Assembly: GCA_003991915.1 (NCBI GenBank)
Contig: RQTK01000201.1
Span: 33,428-97,427 of the forward strand
Length of the DNA: 64,000 nucleotides
Direction: 5' to 3'
Source: Elysia chlorotica
Taxonomy: Eukaryota; Mollusca; Gastropoda; Plakobranchidae
Of the stretch, positions 45,240 to 59,200 are shown one piece after another. How positions within the stretch are numbered: position 1 is the first letter of the stretch; every line of letters starts with the position of its first letter. A model generated the notes under the pieces. That model was not told the DNA's origin, made no database searches, and saw only the letters and a list, made by a program, of their open reading frames with translations. Position numbers and translations under genes: made by a program.

Positions 45240-47850
45240 CATAAAAGTCTTAAAACATCTACAGATTTACATTAAAATTTGTCTGTAAAAAAAAAAAAAA
45301 AAGGAGCATCTACTAGTACTACACAATGGAAAATAAGCCCCAGACTTGACAAAATTGATGATGAAACATGACAAGAACTACTAAATTAATGGTAACAGAA
45401 ATTTATTCTCAAAATTCAACATGCATGATGGAGTTGACACAAGGGAAACAATTTTTTTTAAACAGTACTTATACATATAATTTTGTATTCGTTTGATAAA
45501 AAAATATAATCTAAGATTAAGAGAGCCCACTTCTTGACTTGGGATAATTTACAAATTTATACATATTTAAAAAATCATTTAAAATCAAGTCATGTAAGAT
45601 TAACTAACAAGAGTTGGTAAGACTAAAAATATTATTTATATATATTATATACATATATGAGAGGATCCTGTGTCTCAATAGGTAAGCATGGAATGTATTA
45701 AATTTCTGTAGTGACAACAGTGCAACCCCAATCACTAAAAAAGAAAAACATGTAGATCTAGTCTACTCCATCTCAAAGGGGATTTAACTTAAATGAGTGA
45801 ATTATATTCTCTCTCAATGAACTGTATATAGATGCCCATGTGATTTAAATACATATAATAAGATCCTCTAAATGATTTCTTTTTGTTACAAGTCATTGTT
45901 TTTACGCTGTTTATTGAGTGGACAAAAAAAATCACCTCAAACAGCATATTTGAAATAAAGAGAACTAAATGTTTACATCTGCATCAAATGTCAAATACAA
46001 ATTTATATAGAACAGTAGCAAACTGACAATTATCTCAAAAGCAGAAGGGTGATAAAATTATATATATAAAAAAAAAGTGTGAATGATCTTCATGCAAAGC
46101 AAGAATAGCATTCTTTAATTGCACCAGGTGTTAAATTCAACAATAAATATACTTACATTTGGAAGAATGGAATTATTGTAAAATTAAAGTCTATGAAACA
46201 GCACCATTGTTTCAAAGCATGACAATCTTAACAATTCAGATTTATATATATATAAAGAGAAGGCATTATATAAAAACTATCAAAATTGATAAAAATGCAA
46301 TTAAAAAAACATTTATTAATTTGAACTTATGAATAAAGTTCTTTAAAAAAAAAAGACAGTTTCCTAACAAAAATTACCATGTTTGCCATTAAAGTAAAAG
46401 CAAGACAACACTAGTTGCCCCATTAGTGGTCGGTGACAAAACAAATCAATGACCATCATTTAGGTTAACAGTCAAGATTTCTTTCATATAATGCACAATG
46501 GTAAGTAAAAGTGAACAAAAAGGTGTTGAACACTAAGGTAATACATGTACATGTAATAATGCAGAAAAACGGCCCTCTAAACTTTAACCATAAAAAATCG
46601 ACATCTGTTTTTGGCAAAGTAACTTTTACATCTTATAAACATAGGTCAACATACGAAAATTTAAAAAAATAAAATGAGTGAATATTAAATGACCTTTTAA
46701 AGCAAAAGGAAAGATCACTCCTTGATTTAATGAAAATCTTTCTTTCTTTTATACTTCTAATTCATTTCAAGTCTTTATTATAAATGAGGAAATATTTTCT
46801 GATAGATTCTATAATCTAATTCTAAGTAATAAGCAGAGAAATCCGCTTGGACTCCAAACTATAGATTAATTAATCTCCATGTGATGCCAAGTATTGGTTA
46901 ACTGGTTACAATTTGGATTTTCCAAATTAGATAGGTACCACCAGTAACATGATACATACATGTTATGTATATAGATTTAAAATTTACAGAAAAAAAAAAT
47001 TAAGTGTTTGAGCACAATTTCTGTAACATGCCAAATAAAAAATAAAATTGGAAAATGATTGACTATGCAATATTCATATTATGCTGATGATGTAACATAC
47101 CAAGGAATAACATAAAAATTATTTTAAGAAAATGTACATCTTGTATATCATTCGGTTAATATAATATTTAATTTTAATCAAATATATATATTTTTTCAAC
47201 AAGCCAACATCAACATTTTGTTAGTTATCACTAGTACATAAATCATAGAAATTACCATGAAATTTTTGCAATATTTCTTTGAACAGTTGCATTACAGTGG
47301 TCTCCACCTATCCTCACAAGGTGATGCTATGTTAAAATTAAATTTTATTTTAAACTTTGTCCCTTCGAGCAATATGATACAATGCACTTTGGCCAAAGAT
47401 GATACATTTAAAAGATAAAACAAAAAGCTTTTAATCCCAAGTCAAGTTATGATATGAACTGCTTGAATCTGAAAAATGATGTCAATCGATTAATCTACTT
47501 AGCGAAAGACAACTGCAGCTTTCCGCAACACTCAAAGGAGGTGAGGAAAAGGTTGATTGCAAGGCTTTAATCTTAAACCTTTAATCTAGTGATATGCATG
47601 TCCGGACAGACAGACGACATCCAACTGATCCCCTCCTTCGTGACACGAAGACAGCAGGGAATGCATATTTCTGTGACTATATTTTGTGCATTTTCATTAT
47701 CATTAAACCTATCATTAAGTCATGAATTTAATGGTTTCTTACTGGCAGTGAAGAATTAAAATAATTGCTCAATGCTGGATTGTGTACAATCTGGGGTGCC
47801 AAATCTAAACCGTATTGTCCTTACATGTCACTAAAACTAAAAGAGAACTA
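45240..47850. other. AT-rich intergenic sequence, no gene seen
   Basis: Very AT-rich, with poly-A, TATATA and AAATTT runs. No open frame with recognisable content, no splice-bounded segment, no clear transposon ends. It lies between convergent NMRK and ANKLE1 genes. Confidence 0.5.
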
Positions 47851-48578
47851 CAGTAAAACTGGTATAACGAGAACTCCCGGACCAGATGCCTTCTCTCGTT
47901 ATTCCACTTGTAAAGGGAAATAATAAAATATCCAATACCTTGATCTAAAATATACTGTATACACATCAGTCTTGGAATTGACGACGTGGATTGAAGATGA
48001 GCGATTTTATCACTGTAACAATCAAACCTTGACTGACTGACAACTCTATCAGTGATCAGCTAGGCCTATACCATCACACACTGCATGCTATGTGATGGTT
48101 GGGTGGGCTAGGCCATGTGCGTAGTGCCGGTGGTGGGGAAGAGTAGTAACAAAGAGAGGCATCCTACTGCGGTGTGCTTATTGGTTATTGTTTCTTAGGC
48201 TTAGCTTAGGCCTATTGTGCTTGTGTGCAGAGAGTGAGAGGCGTGTGCCAGCCTCTCGTTTTCGACACAAGCAATGCAATGGGTGACGCAGTGAAGTAGC
48301 CTATTGGCTCGCAATCTTCTTCACAGTTGAGTGCGGCATGTGTGGTCTTTGTCATTTGCGGCACAATGGCTGCAAAAAGGCCCTTAGGACTATGACTTTA
48401 TTTAAACACGAGGGTCGGCGATCTCTCGCTATCACAGAATTCACTTTCCATTTGTTCTCGTTATTCCAGAATTGTAGTTACATGTACAAAGCTAAAGAAG
48501 GGAGAAAAGGGGGGATTGAGAAACTCGTCATTATCGAGCTCTCGTTGTTTCAATTGTCATTATAAGTGGACTCCACTG
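47851..48578. mobile_element. 728-bp TA-flanked MITE (pogo-like), degenerate ends
   Basis: The left end is CAGTAAAACTGGTATAACGA after TA (47849-47850). The right end reads from the other strand as CAGTGGAGTCCACTTATAAT and is followed by TA (48579-48580). Subterminal TAACGAGA / CAACGAGAGCTC words match in inverted order, and TCTCGTTATTCCA occurs twice inside (about 47892 and 48455). The interior is unusually GC- and CpG-rich for the window (about 48090-48430). No transposase frame. Confidence 0.6.
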
Positions 48579-48899
48579 TACTGTCACATTTGAATCAATT
48601 TCCCAAATACTGTCATGCCAATTAGATTTATTTGTATGGTATGATTTTCATTGTCAAAGTTATAGTTCAGATAGGAGATTAAGAAAACATACACCTACAA
48701 TACATACATTTCTCCTTTTTTTCTGTTCCATGTTTAAACCAGTCAAATAGCAGGCAAAGGGTTTAGTTCTGATTCTTTTTAAAAGATGTAGCACATTTCT
48801 AGAGGTTATGATTCCTGATTTAGGCTACTTACACTTATATAAGTTATACATGTACATTTTTAATACTGAATTGTACTCTAACCTCAGCTCAGAGCACAG

Positions 48900-49664
48900 T
48901 AAATTTACAGATACCAAGCTCACCCGCCAAGCTGACAAACTCAAGGTATGCAGACGACACTGCCTTGCTTTCAGATGATATAACAAGCACGAAAAGGATT
49001 CTCCAAAGAGTCTTCACAACTGGACAGGGTTACACTTAAACGCAAAGAAAACGAAAGTCATGCATGCAAGTGGATGCAACCACCAAGAAGTAACATTAGA
49101 CATCACTGTAAATGGCATTTAACTAGAGAATGTTAGGAATTTTAAATACAGAAGATGGAAAATGCAGCAAAGATAAATAAATGCCAGAATAGGTCAAGCA
49201 AAGCAAAAAATGGTGCAGGTGCAGTTAAATAACACTTGGAAAGACCGATCATTACCACTTCAACTGAAACTGAATATATTGAAACGCTAATCTGGACAGT
49301 CATGATGTATGGATGTGCGACATGGACACTCAGAAAAGCAGATGAAAAGAAGATTAGAGGCAGCGTGGCTCTACAGAGTGAAATGGACAGACAAGAGAAC
49401 CAACAAGAGCGTTTTGGAGGAGATTGAAAGCCCTAAACTCATGCTCAAAACAATCAATGTAAGAAAGCTGAGACATGTTGGGCTTGCATGTCCTCACACA
49501 GAGACAGGGTTGATGCTAAATGTCTTGCAAGGCAGAATCCAGTCGATACGCAAAAAGGGAAGACCACCAACATCATACATTGAAAACATCAAGAAGAGTC
49601 TGAGCCTTAATTTCCAAAGCATCAGTAATCACACACGACACTCAGGACAGGAACAGATGGCTCT

Positions 49665-49729
<65 letters not shown>

Positions 49730-49740
49730 GTTTAAGCTGA
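48900..49740 (+). mobile_element. Degenerate LINE reverse transcriptase 3' portion
   Basis: The RT active-site block appears as LRYADDTALLSDD at about 48940-48978 (YADD motif). Beyond it the frame breaks, then recovers as a typical C-terminal segment of RTE/L2-type LINEs: MYGCATWTLRKADEK, then in a shifted frame KLRHVGLACPHTE, RKKGRPPTSYIENIKKSL. Several stops and frameshifts show it is dead. It ends in a pure (GA)n tract. Confidence 0.85.
49667..49726. repeat. (GA)n microsatellite at LINE 3' end
   Basis: About 30 uninterrupted GA units immediately after the last recognisable LINE sequence, perhaps grown from the element's simple-sequence tail. Confidence 0.97.
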
Positions 49741-50275
49741 TTATGTTTATACTGTTGAGTTTAAAGAAAATTTGCAGTGATTTATGACTTTACACTTGTC
49801 AGGCGTCTCTCGTAATTTGAGAACTAATAGCAGGCAAGGAACACGCCGTGTAGTGAAAATGGATATACACACATGTATGTACATTTTCTTAAGGTGAGCA
49901 AGTTTGCAAACAGCAGAAAGATTACATCTCATTGCTATTCGTCTAATTTAAATCAATTTATATTATAGTTAAATCGTGTTTATTTGCACACATACTTCTC
50001 TTTGAGCATTGAATGCTGGGCAAGATACATTGTATAATTTATGAAAAAGAGATGAAACTAAAATTTAGGTTAATGTGGATTAGCCTTTCATAAAGAACAT
50101 GTAAAAATTATATGTACATATGCAAATATTTCAAGAAGATTGTCGAATGTCAAGTCACATTCTAAGCAAGGGATGCAAAATGATAATGATAAAAGAAAGG
50201 GATATTACATTATATTTTGAATTGAAATTGATACATCATGCTTACATAATATGTTTCCAAAGTATGACATTTTAC

Positions 50276-53200
50276 TCAAGTACACAAGTCAGGCAAACAT
50301 ATTTGCCTTTCTCCATCAGCAAGAAATATCTGAAGTGCCTTTTGAAGAAGATATACCCCAACCTGTCTCCGCAACTGCATGGACCAAGTTGAAGAAACAC
50401 CATAAAAATCACCACGCTTTATATTGGTGAGCTTGTGGATACCTGTAACAAAAAGAAAAAATGGATAAGTGTTACAGAATTCATGGTGTCTTTCTTGCTT
50501 TGAATATTATTTATATTTCTCCCTATCAGCAAACTTTTTACACAGCTTAGAGTGGTCATGTAAACAGCCAAACTATTTTTTTCCTTCTTTTTGGGCATTA
50601 TACTATAGTTAACATCTTCTTTTAAAAAAAAAAAGTGCCTACATTATAAGCGCACATTTCAGTCATTTAAAAATTTAAACAAGATGAAAGGGAAGGAATG
50701 AATCACCTAAAGCAGTTGATATCAGAAGCTGAGAAAATTAAATCAAACATACAACCCAGAATACATACCCTAGCACTGTTTCTAATGAACTAAAGTTGAC
50801 AATTTTCTTACCTATGGCCTCTATCATACAAGCTTCCCTTGTATAAGCTTCCACTGGAATGACAGATTGGAAACAATGTAGTGACACCACACCTAAACCA
50901 GCCTTCCAGATCTCAATAACCTGCTCTACTTTTTTGTTCGACTGTGGGTGGAAAAAAAAAGTCGATAAAATGGTGTAATGTCTCTATTGACAATACATCC
51001 ATGCATATAATTTAGTACATTTTTTTTTCAAGATTAATGACAACTCAAAATAGGCCTTGTACAATACTTTTAGATTAAAATCTAAAAATTATCTGTACAC
51101 TTCACCTACGCATTGATCAGCATAGCTTCAAGTGAACAAAGGCTTTTTTTTTCCTTCAAAGATTAAGGATGGATACCAAGGACTAACATTTTCTTTTCTT
51201 TAGAAAAAATGTTGGGGAAAAAAATAAACTAAAGATCTACCTGTATTATAATTGTGTTTTTAAATGGATTATTATCAACATTGAATAATTTATTAAAAAG
51301 GGGATTAAAGGTTAAAGATAAACATTTTATCTCACTTACCTTGCAGGAGTTGTTGGCATTGGCTTTATTCATTTGACGCACTGCTTCATGTAGATGACAA
51401 TATGGCCTGGCTCTCTTACCTTTCCCAATGTAGAAAATTGAGCAAATGAAAGTCTTGAATACTTCCAGATCAGCTGAGGATGAAGGTTAAAAAAAAAATA
51501 AAACTGAAAATAAATCTTGCAAGATCTCATAACATTTAAAAAGTGACGTGACCAAATTTTTAAGAAAAAAAAATCTTTCTGCAAAAGGCACCTTCAAACA
51601 TATTTCTTGTTCGTTCATCCCTCTCCACTAAGGATTATTTATAAGAAAAGATAAATAATCAGTATAATTCACTAACCTGTATACAGAGTACCTCAGTATA
51701 CAAATTTTATCTTAGCCAATGCAAACGTGATGTAAATAATAAAGCAAACGAAGTAAAATCACAAAAATGAGATTTTTAATTATGATATATTATATATAAG
51801 CTTTGTTTTTCTTGAAAAAAAAACCCCAACAAACAAGCCATCAGTACAGACATTCAGATCAGTTAAATTCTGTGCATGAATTTTGATATTCACGTCACAT
51901 ATACATTTTTTTTTTAAATTGTGCAAGCTGCAAGAATAGAATATATAAAATGCTTCTTAAAAGACAAAACACTGAAAAATAAAAACCTTAAAGGCATGCA
52001 AGCAAGGTACAGAATTCTCTTCCCTTCAGAGGCTTGATAAAAAACCCACCTTATTATAAAATGAATAGTTTGCAAACAGAATAGAAACTTTCACCCAAAA
52101 GAGAGGTAGAATTTAAAAAATATGAGAACTTTTTACACATTTTAAATCGCTGGAGCTTGAAGCAATTAATGAACGTGCACTGCAGAAATTAATAATTCTT
52201 ATCACAATTACAGTCATCAAGAACTCATCACAGCCTCACTGATTTCTATTTTTCTTCTGATAAAGACTATAATGGCAGAAAAAAAAATTGCTGGAGAGAA
52301 AACATTTTTGGTGCAGCAGGGTCCAGAAATTGCAAGTGCCAAATGCAAAATGAAACAAAAATAAAAATCTTAAATCATCAAAGGATCAAATGACTCACTC
52401 ATTTCTTTGGCCCTAAGTGGCAGATTTGCAGAAACCCGAGGATCAAGCAAGAGATAGGTGAAGGAAGATTTCACAATCCCCTCACGCCACTGCTTATTGC
52501 TTGATGAGGCTGCACTGAACTCCTCGACCATTTTAGCCTCTATCATTGGTAAATGTGAAGCATCAAATTTTCCCTCTAGGGCCTGACGCAATTCAGGGGG
52601 GAAATCTGGATAAGAAGGAAAACAAATCAGAATCTCTTAGAGATGCTGGTACTCACTGGGCTCAAGAAATCTGGATAAGAAGGAAAACATTATGTACGGT
52701 AAAAGACACAAAATAATTTTTGATGTTATTTGTTTATTTTTTTCGTAAATACAACTTTTTTCTCTGATAAAAAACAACCTACAATGACAAACATTTTTTA
52801 AATCATTATGCATTTTTTTAAAGCATATGCTCACACAAAACATGTACAGCAGTTCCCATTTTTTAAGGACATCTCAAATAACGAGAGATTTGATAATCCC
52901 CACTTTTCTCTCTATTTAGGCCCTATAATTTATCTTGAGAGAGCCTAACGAGAGCCTAAATCAAATAACCCTGCTAATAAAAAAAGTGATGATCTGTAAG
53001 TGTAACTTCACAATAACATACCTGGAGTTTTGCTGCTTAATGAGATTAGTCCAGGATTTGCTTCAAGACTTGTCAGACGTTTAAGGTACACCTGTTTAGT
53101 TGAAGTAATTATAGGACCTGGAAGTTCACCATATTGCTGCAACCTCTGAGAAATTTCCTCACAAGACAGCTTTGATAGGTGATCAGGGATTTCACAGTCT

Positions 53201-56200
53201 GGAATAGTATCTTGGGTGTGAAGTGATGGACTGATAATATCATTTGACGATCCCGATGAACTCTGACTTGACAAGACTTTGTTATCTGAAGTACCATTTT
53301 CCTTTCTAAGCTGGGCCAAAGGTTTGCGGGTATATAAATGTTTACTAGAGTCTGATTTGTCTTGCTTATATATTCGACCAAGAGTATGCCAGTCATAGAT
53401 GAGGGTGGCTTGTGAATCTACAGTAGCAGCACTAGTAATACTTATACTGTCTAAAGACCTTCTGCCCACACTCCCACTAGTGACAGAAGGAGTGTGTTTC
53501 TCAATCAGCACTATTCCTGATTTTTCATCTTTCACAACCACCTCTTTTGTTGAGACAACACTGAATAGACTGTCATCAGACTTGTAATCTTCAGGTACAG
53601 AAGTCTTGATTTTTGGCACATTTGGAGGAGGCATGCTTGTGGAAGTTTTGCTTTTTGTCTCCATTCTTGGTGAATCTACCCTTTTGCCCATATTAACTTG
53701 CCTTGTTTTCATGCGATATACCCTTGGAGATCTGTGTGACATAAAACTATCATCAGATGTAATTATGTCACTAGCATTTAATGCAATATGATGGTTTGGT
53801 GGTTTCCATTTGGGTTGTGATGTTTTCAATCTTATATCCTTACTCTCAATATCAGCTTTATCCTTTGACTTGCATGTTAGATGTAATTTTTCTTCCTTTT
53901 CATTTACTAATTGTTCAACACATGGACTCTCTGAACATGTCTCAAAAGTGTTTACAGATGAATCTGATACGGTTTGCTCACCATGGCTGTCAGAATCATT
54001 AAGTACAGAGTTGCTGTCGACACCTTGTTGAAAATTTGCAGTTATGTTTTCTTTTTCTTTCATACTACACTGAGACATAAAGTCTGCACTTGACAAAACA
54101 AAAGCAGCTACCTTATCTCGAGGACTGGCAACAGAGGATGCCAGTGTGGAAGAGTATGCTGACATTGGGAAACTTGAGTATGATGATTCAGACCCAGTGG
54201 GTGAGTCAGAAGATAAACCTATCCTGCATCTGTTATTATATACTGGAGCATCAAATCCATATGAATCATCTCGAGAATTCAAGCAAAGAGGTTTCACTGG
54301 TTGAATTTTTCTGTTTGAGTCAGATCTTTTCACAGGAGAACAACATGAATGAGAATTGTGATTGCTGTCAGCCACTGATCTTAGACTTGAATACCCATGT
54401 GATTTACACAAACATGAGTGTGATTGGTTATTATAGTGCATGTGTGGAGAAAATGAACTAGGGTGAAAGTTATGATTGTTGGCACAATCACATGCATGAT
54501 GCCATTCAGATAATTTTCTGGAACAAGAGGAAACAGCCTGGGGGCTTGAATTCAGTTGATGGTGATGAGTCCCACAGACATACCCGGAAGAGGGTCTTAG
54601 GCCTGACTGGAGTTCCGCACAAAAATTAGAGATGCAATGGGAAGGTTGGGTTCTACATGAATGGTTTGCAATACATTCATTGCCAACAAAATTAATAGAT
54701 GATGATGAACATGAACACTGTGAGCATGATCTATCTGATTCAGAGGCAAGAATCTTTACGCATGGACGAGACTTCAAAGAACATATTGAATCAAAATAAT
54801 TTCTTCTTTGCCTTGAAGGCGAGGAATGAGCATGTTTTCGTCGAACACATGGGCTGTCTGGAGAGGTGACATCAAAATGGAATGGGGTTCCTTCTTCTAG
54901 GTACTTGTGTAACTTGTGTGTGATTGTTTGAGAGCTGCTATTTGGAGAGGTTAAGTCTGGAAAACTCTGATCTCTGCATAGAGGTTGCTCGCTGGACAAA
55001 CTGTGACCTGTCAATTGTAAAATTAGAAATGAACAGAAAATTTGTTTCAATTAATTGCCTGATATAAAAAAGCAATCATTATTCATTAAATATTTAGACT
55101 ATTTAATTTGAATCAATATTAAAAAAAAATGTTTCACATGCCTTTTAGAATTCAATGCAAGGAAAAGATTTCATTACCACTATGTTACATAGAATAGGTC
55201 TATGAAGATATTTTTGGCACATCACTTCCCTACGTAATGATAACCAGTGCCTTTTCACTTTGAAATGTAATTGAAAATAAAAGAAAGATATTCTTTAGAG
55301 ATTAAAAGAAATATATGTAACTTTGCTCAAATTCTATATTCTTTAAAAAATTCACATAGTTTACCATAAAAAAAGAAACAGAAAAATGGATTTCGAAATT
55401 TCGTAACACAAGTGACAAAAGAGTAATTTGTAAGTTGCATTTCAATGAAAATAAATCAGAAGCTCTTAGAGATGCTGGTACTCACTGGGCTCAAGAAGCA
55501 ATGCACAATCACTATACCCTCCCTCCAGAGCCAGATCATATGGAATTTTTCCATTCTGCAGATAAATTGATGGTTGTCATTGAAATGACAGACATATGAA
55601 CTCATGAAAAGAAGGGGGAAGGGGGGCCAAATAAAGGGGTCCTACTGTACATGTATGCTTTCTGCTTTGATAGTGCCCAGAAAAGATCCAAACCTTTATA
55701 AATGCAGATCTACTGAAAATTCAGTTGAATAGAATGTTCCAACTTAGCTTGTCCAAGAGATTAAAACAAAAACAAAAAAAACTAAACAGCAGCCAACAAT
55801 CAATACTCAACATTAACTAATTCAGGTTCATGTTTGCTTGCTACATTTGAACAGATTGCACCTGACTATGTTTAAAATCTAAGATAATATTTTGCTCAAC
55901 AACTATACCAAAAAAGCGTAATAGCCATTTTGCTTTTGAAGGATTAATGAGACATATTCATAAATTCAAATAAAATATATTGATAAATTCTGGTTTAGAT
56001 TTTTTGTATAATGTAAGAAAACACTATAAAATATAGGACCAATAAAAACAAAGGGAACATATCATGTAAAATTGATGGACAAGACAAGAAAATGTAACAT
56101 CCCAATGCCTAAAATTGTCCTACCTAATGTCTTTTTTCTTCTTCCAGTCTTCTTAAACGACTTTTTAGAAATAAATATATACTAACCCGCACTGAAAGGT

Positions 56201-59200
56201 TTAATGAAAAAAAAAACGCAAAGTAGCTTTAACTTTTATAAAAAGATAGAAATTTCACAATTTAATACATGCAATGGAAACCTCACAAAACAAAATCTGA
56301 TCATTTGAATTTTTCGTAAAAAGGGTTTAGCAAGAGAATTTTAATTTGCTTTTTCTTTGGCTCTATTAAAATCAGATTTAAAGTCTTTCTGGTTTATTCT
56401 CTTAAATGGAAGCTCACACCACCAATGGGCATACAAAAGTACTATTTGTCAAGCAAAATGCAATGCTTAAATTGCTGCCCATGACATGCTTTTAAAAGAA
56501 AAGGGGCTGGGAGAAGATTTTTAAATTTTATAGAAAGGAAACAATAGAAAACTATCATAAACAAAGTTTTTCATATATAACTATTATAAGTCAAGTAAAG
56601 GTCTACTAAGTTTTACACTTTTGTGGTTCATGTATATATCCCCTCTGTAATTCGAAGTTTAGATCTAATCCAAAGTAATTGGCATTATGAAGTTTCACAA
56701 ATTCACTGCACTATGAAAGCATGGCCCTGTTGATATGAAAGTCAAACCACACACTGACACAGGTTGATAAAAAAAGAATTCAAAGCGTACCTCATCCTGT
56801 TGCATTCTGTCAGCCCCATGTTGAAGCAGAATAACAATAGCAGATTTACACCCCCAAGATGCAGCAACATGGAGCGGAGCTGTCCCATCCACAGACCTGT
56901 AGGTGTATTACAAAGTACGACAACTGAGAGATCTAACGAACGACCTTTGGCAGATGACATCAAAGTTTTAGAATCTACAACATCTTTAAACTATAACTGG
57001 CATCTGGCCCATTATCCAATACGTATGCAAGTATTTTTTCTCTATATTTTACATGGTTTTATTTTGATGCAGTGGTGTTTTAACAATGCTTAATAAATAG
57101 CAGTGGTCAGTGGTGTCAACTGGCTATGTAGTTAAATCCTGAACTAGTCCCAGATTCCCTTCAAATCATAGGTCCAGCCACTATAGATATGACTTCAAAC
57201 ACAACCACTCTTAGCCATAACAATTATTTGCCAGTTACAGATAATTATCATACTCAATGTTAGGACATCCTCCATACTGCAACAGAAGACTTGTCGCCTT
57301 CTCTCCTAATCCTGCTGCAACATGCATAGCACAAACCCCATCATCAGAAACTCATGAAAAGAAGGGGGGAGGGGGCCCAAATAAAGGGGTCCTACTGTAC
57401 ATGTATGCGTTCTGCTTTGTCAGTGCCCAGAAAAGATTCAAACCTTTATAAATGCTGATCTATTGAAAATTCAGTTGAATAGAATGTTCCCACTTAGCTT
57501 GTCCCAGGGATTAAAACATAAAAACAAAACAAAAACTAAACAGCAGCCAACAATCAATACTCAACATTAACTAATTCAGGTTCATGTGCTATTGGCAAAA
57601 AATGTTTGCTTGCTACATTTGAACAGATTGCACCTGACTATGTTTAAAATCTAAGATAATATTTTGCTTAACAACTATACCAAAAAAGCGTAATACCCAT
57701 TGGATTTTGCTTTTCAAGGATTAATGAGATATATTAATAAATTCAAATAAAACATATTGATAAATTCTGGTTTAGATTTTTTGTATAATGTGATACAAAC
57801 ACAACAGATGCCTATCTTGGCTTTGATTAAGAGATGTATTACTGTAAGAAAACACTATAAAATATAGGACCAATAAAAACAAAGGGAACATATCATGTAA
57901 AATTGACGGACAAGACAAGAAAATGTAACATCCCAAAGCTTAAATTTTGACCTACCTAATGTCTTTTTTCTTCTTCTAGTCTTCTTAAACAACTTTTTAG
58001 AAATAAATATACTAACCCGCACTGAAAGGTTTAATGAAAAATAAACACAAAGTAGCTTTAACTTTTATAAAAAGATATAATTTCACAATTTAATACATGC
58101 AATGGAAGCTCACAAAACAAAATCTGATCATTTGAGCAAGAGAACTAAGCTATTTGCTTTTTCTTTGGCTCTATTAAAATCAGATTTTAAAGTCTTTCTG
58201 GTTTATACTCTTAAATGGAAGCTCACACGGTCACACCACCAATGGGCATACAAAGGTACTATTTGTCAAGCAAAAAGCAATGCTTAAATTGCTACCCATG
58301 ACATGCTTTTAAAAGACAAGGGGCTGGGAGAAGATTTGTAAAATTTATAGAAAGGAAACAATAGAAAACTATCATAAACAAAGTTTTTCATATAATTATA
58401 ACTATTATTTATATTTATAAGTCAAGTAAAGGTCTACTAAGTTTTACCCTTTTGTGGTTCAGGTATATCCCCTCTGTAATTCGAAGTTAAGATCTAATCC
58501 AAAGTAATTGGCATTGAAGTTTCACAAATTCACTGCACTATGAAAGCATGGCCCTGTTGATATAAAAGGCAAACCACACATTGACACAGGTTGATAAAAA
58601 AAGAATTCAAAGTGTACCTCATCCTGTTGCATTCTGTCAGCCCCATGTTGAAGCAGAATAACAATAGCAGATTTACACCCCCAAGATGCAGCAACATGGA
58701 GCGGAGCTGTCCCATCCACAGACCTGTAGGTGTGTTACAAAGTACGACAACTGAGAGATCTAACGAACGACCTTTGGCAGATTGACATCAAAGTTTTAGA
58801 ATCTACAATATCTTTAAACTATAACTGGCATCTGGCCCATTATCCAATATGTTAGCAATAATTTTTTCCCATATAATGTTACATGGTTTTATTTTGATGC
58901 AGTGGTGTTTTAACAATGCTTAATAAATAGCAGTGGTCAGTGGGCTATGAAGTTAAATCCTGAACTAGTCCCAGATTCCCTTCAAATCTATATAGGTCCA
59001 GCCACTATAGATGTGACTTCAATCACAACCACTCTTAGCCGTATAATAAGTATTTGCCAGTTACAGATAATTATTATTATCATACTCAATGTTAGGACAT
59101 CCTCCATACTGCAACAGAAGACTTGTTGCCTTCTCTCCTAATCCTGCTGCAACATGCATAGCACAAACTCCATCATCAGATGAAATTTCATTAGGATTTC

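Larger units (their letters stand above)
55599..57348 (-). repeat. ANKLE1 tandem duplication, unit 1 (1.75 kb)
   Basis: Matches 57349-59180 over its length with small indels. It starts AACTCATGAAAAGAAGGGGG and stops inside an ankyrin exon at ATCATCAGA. It includes a complete copy of the second ankyrin exon (56791-56896) and a truncated copy of the first (57257-57348). Confidence 0.92.
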
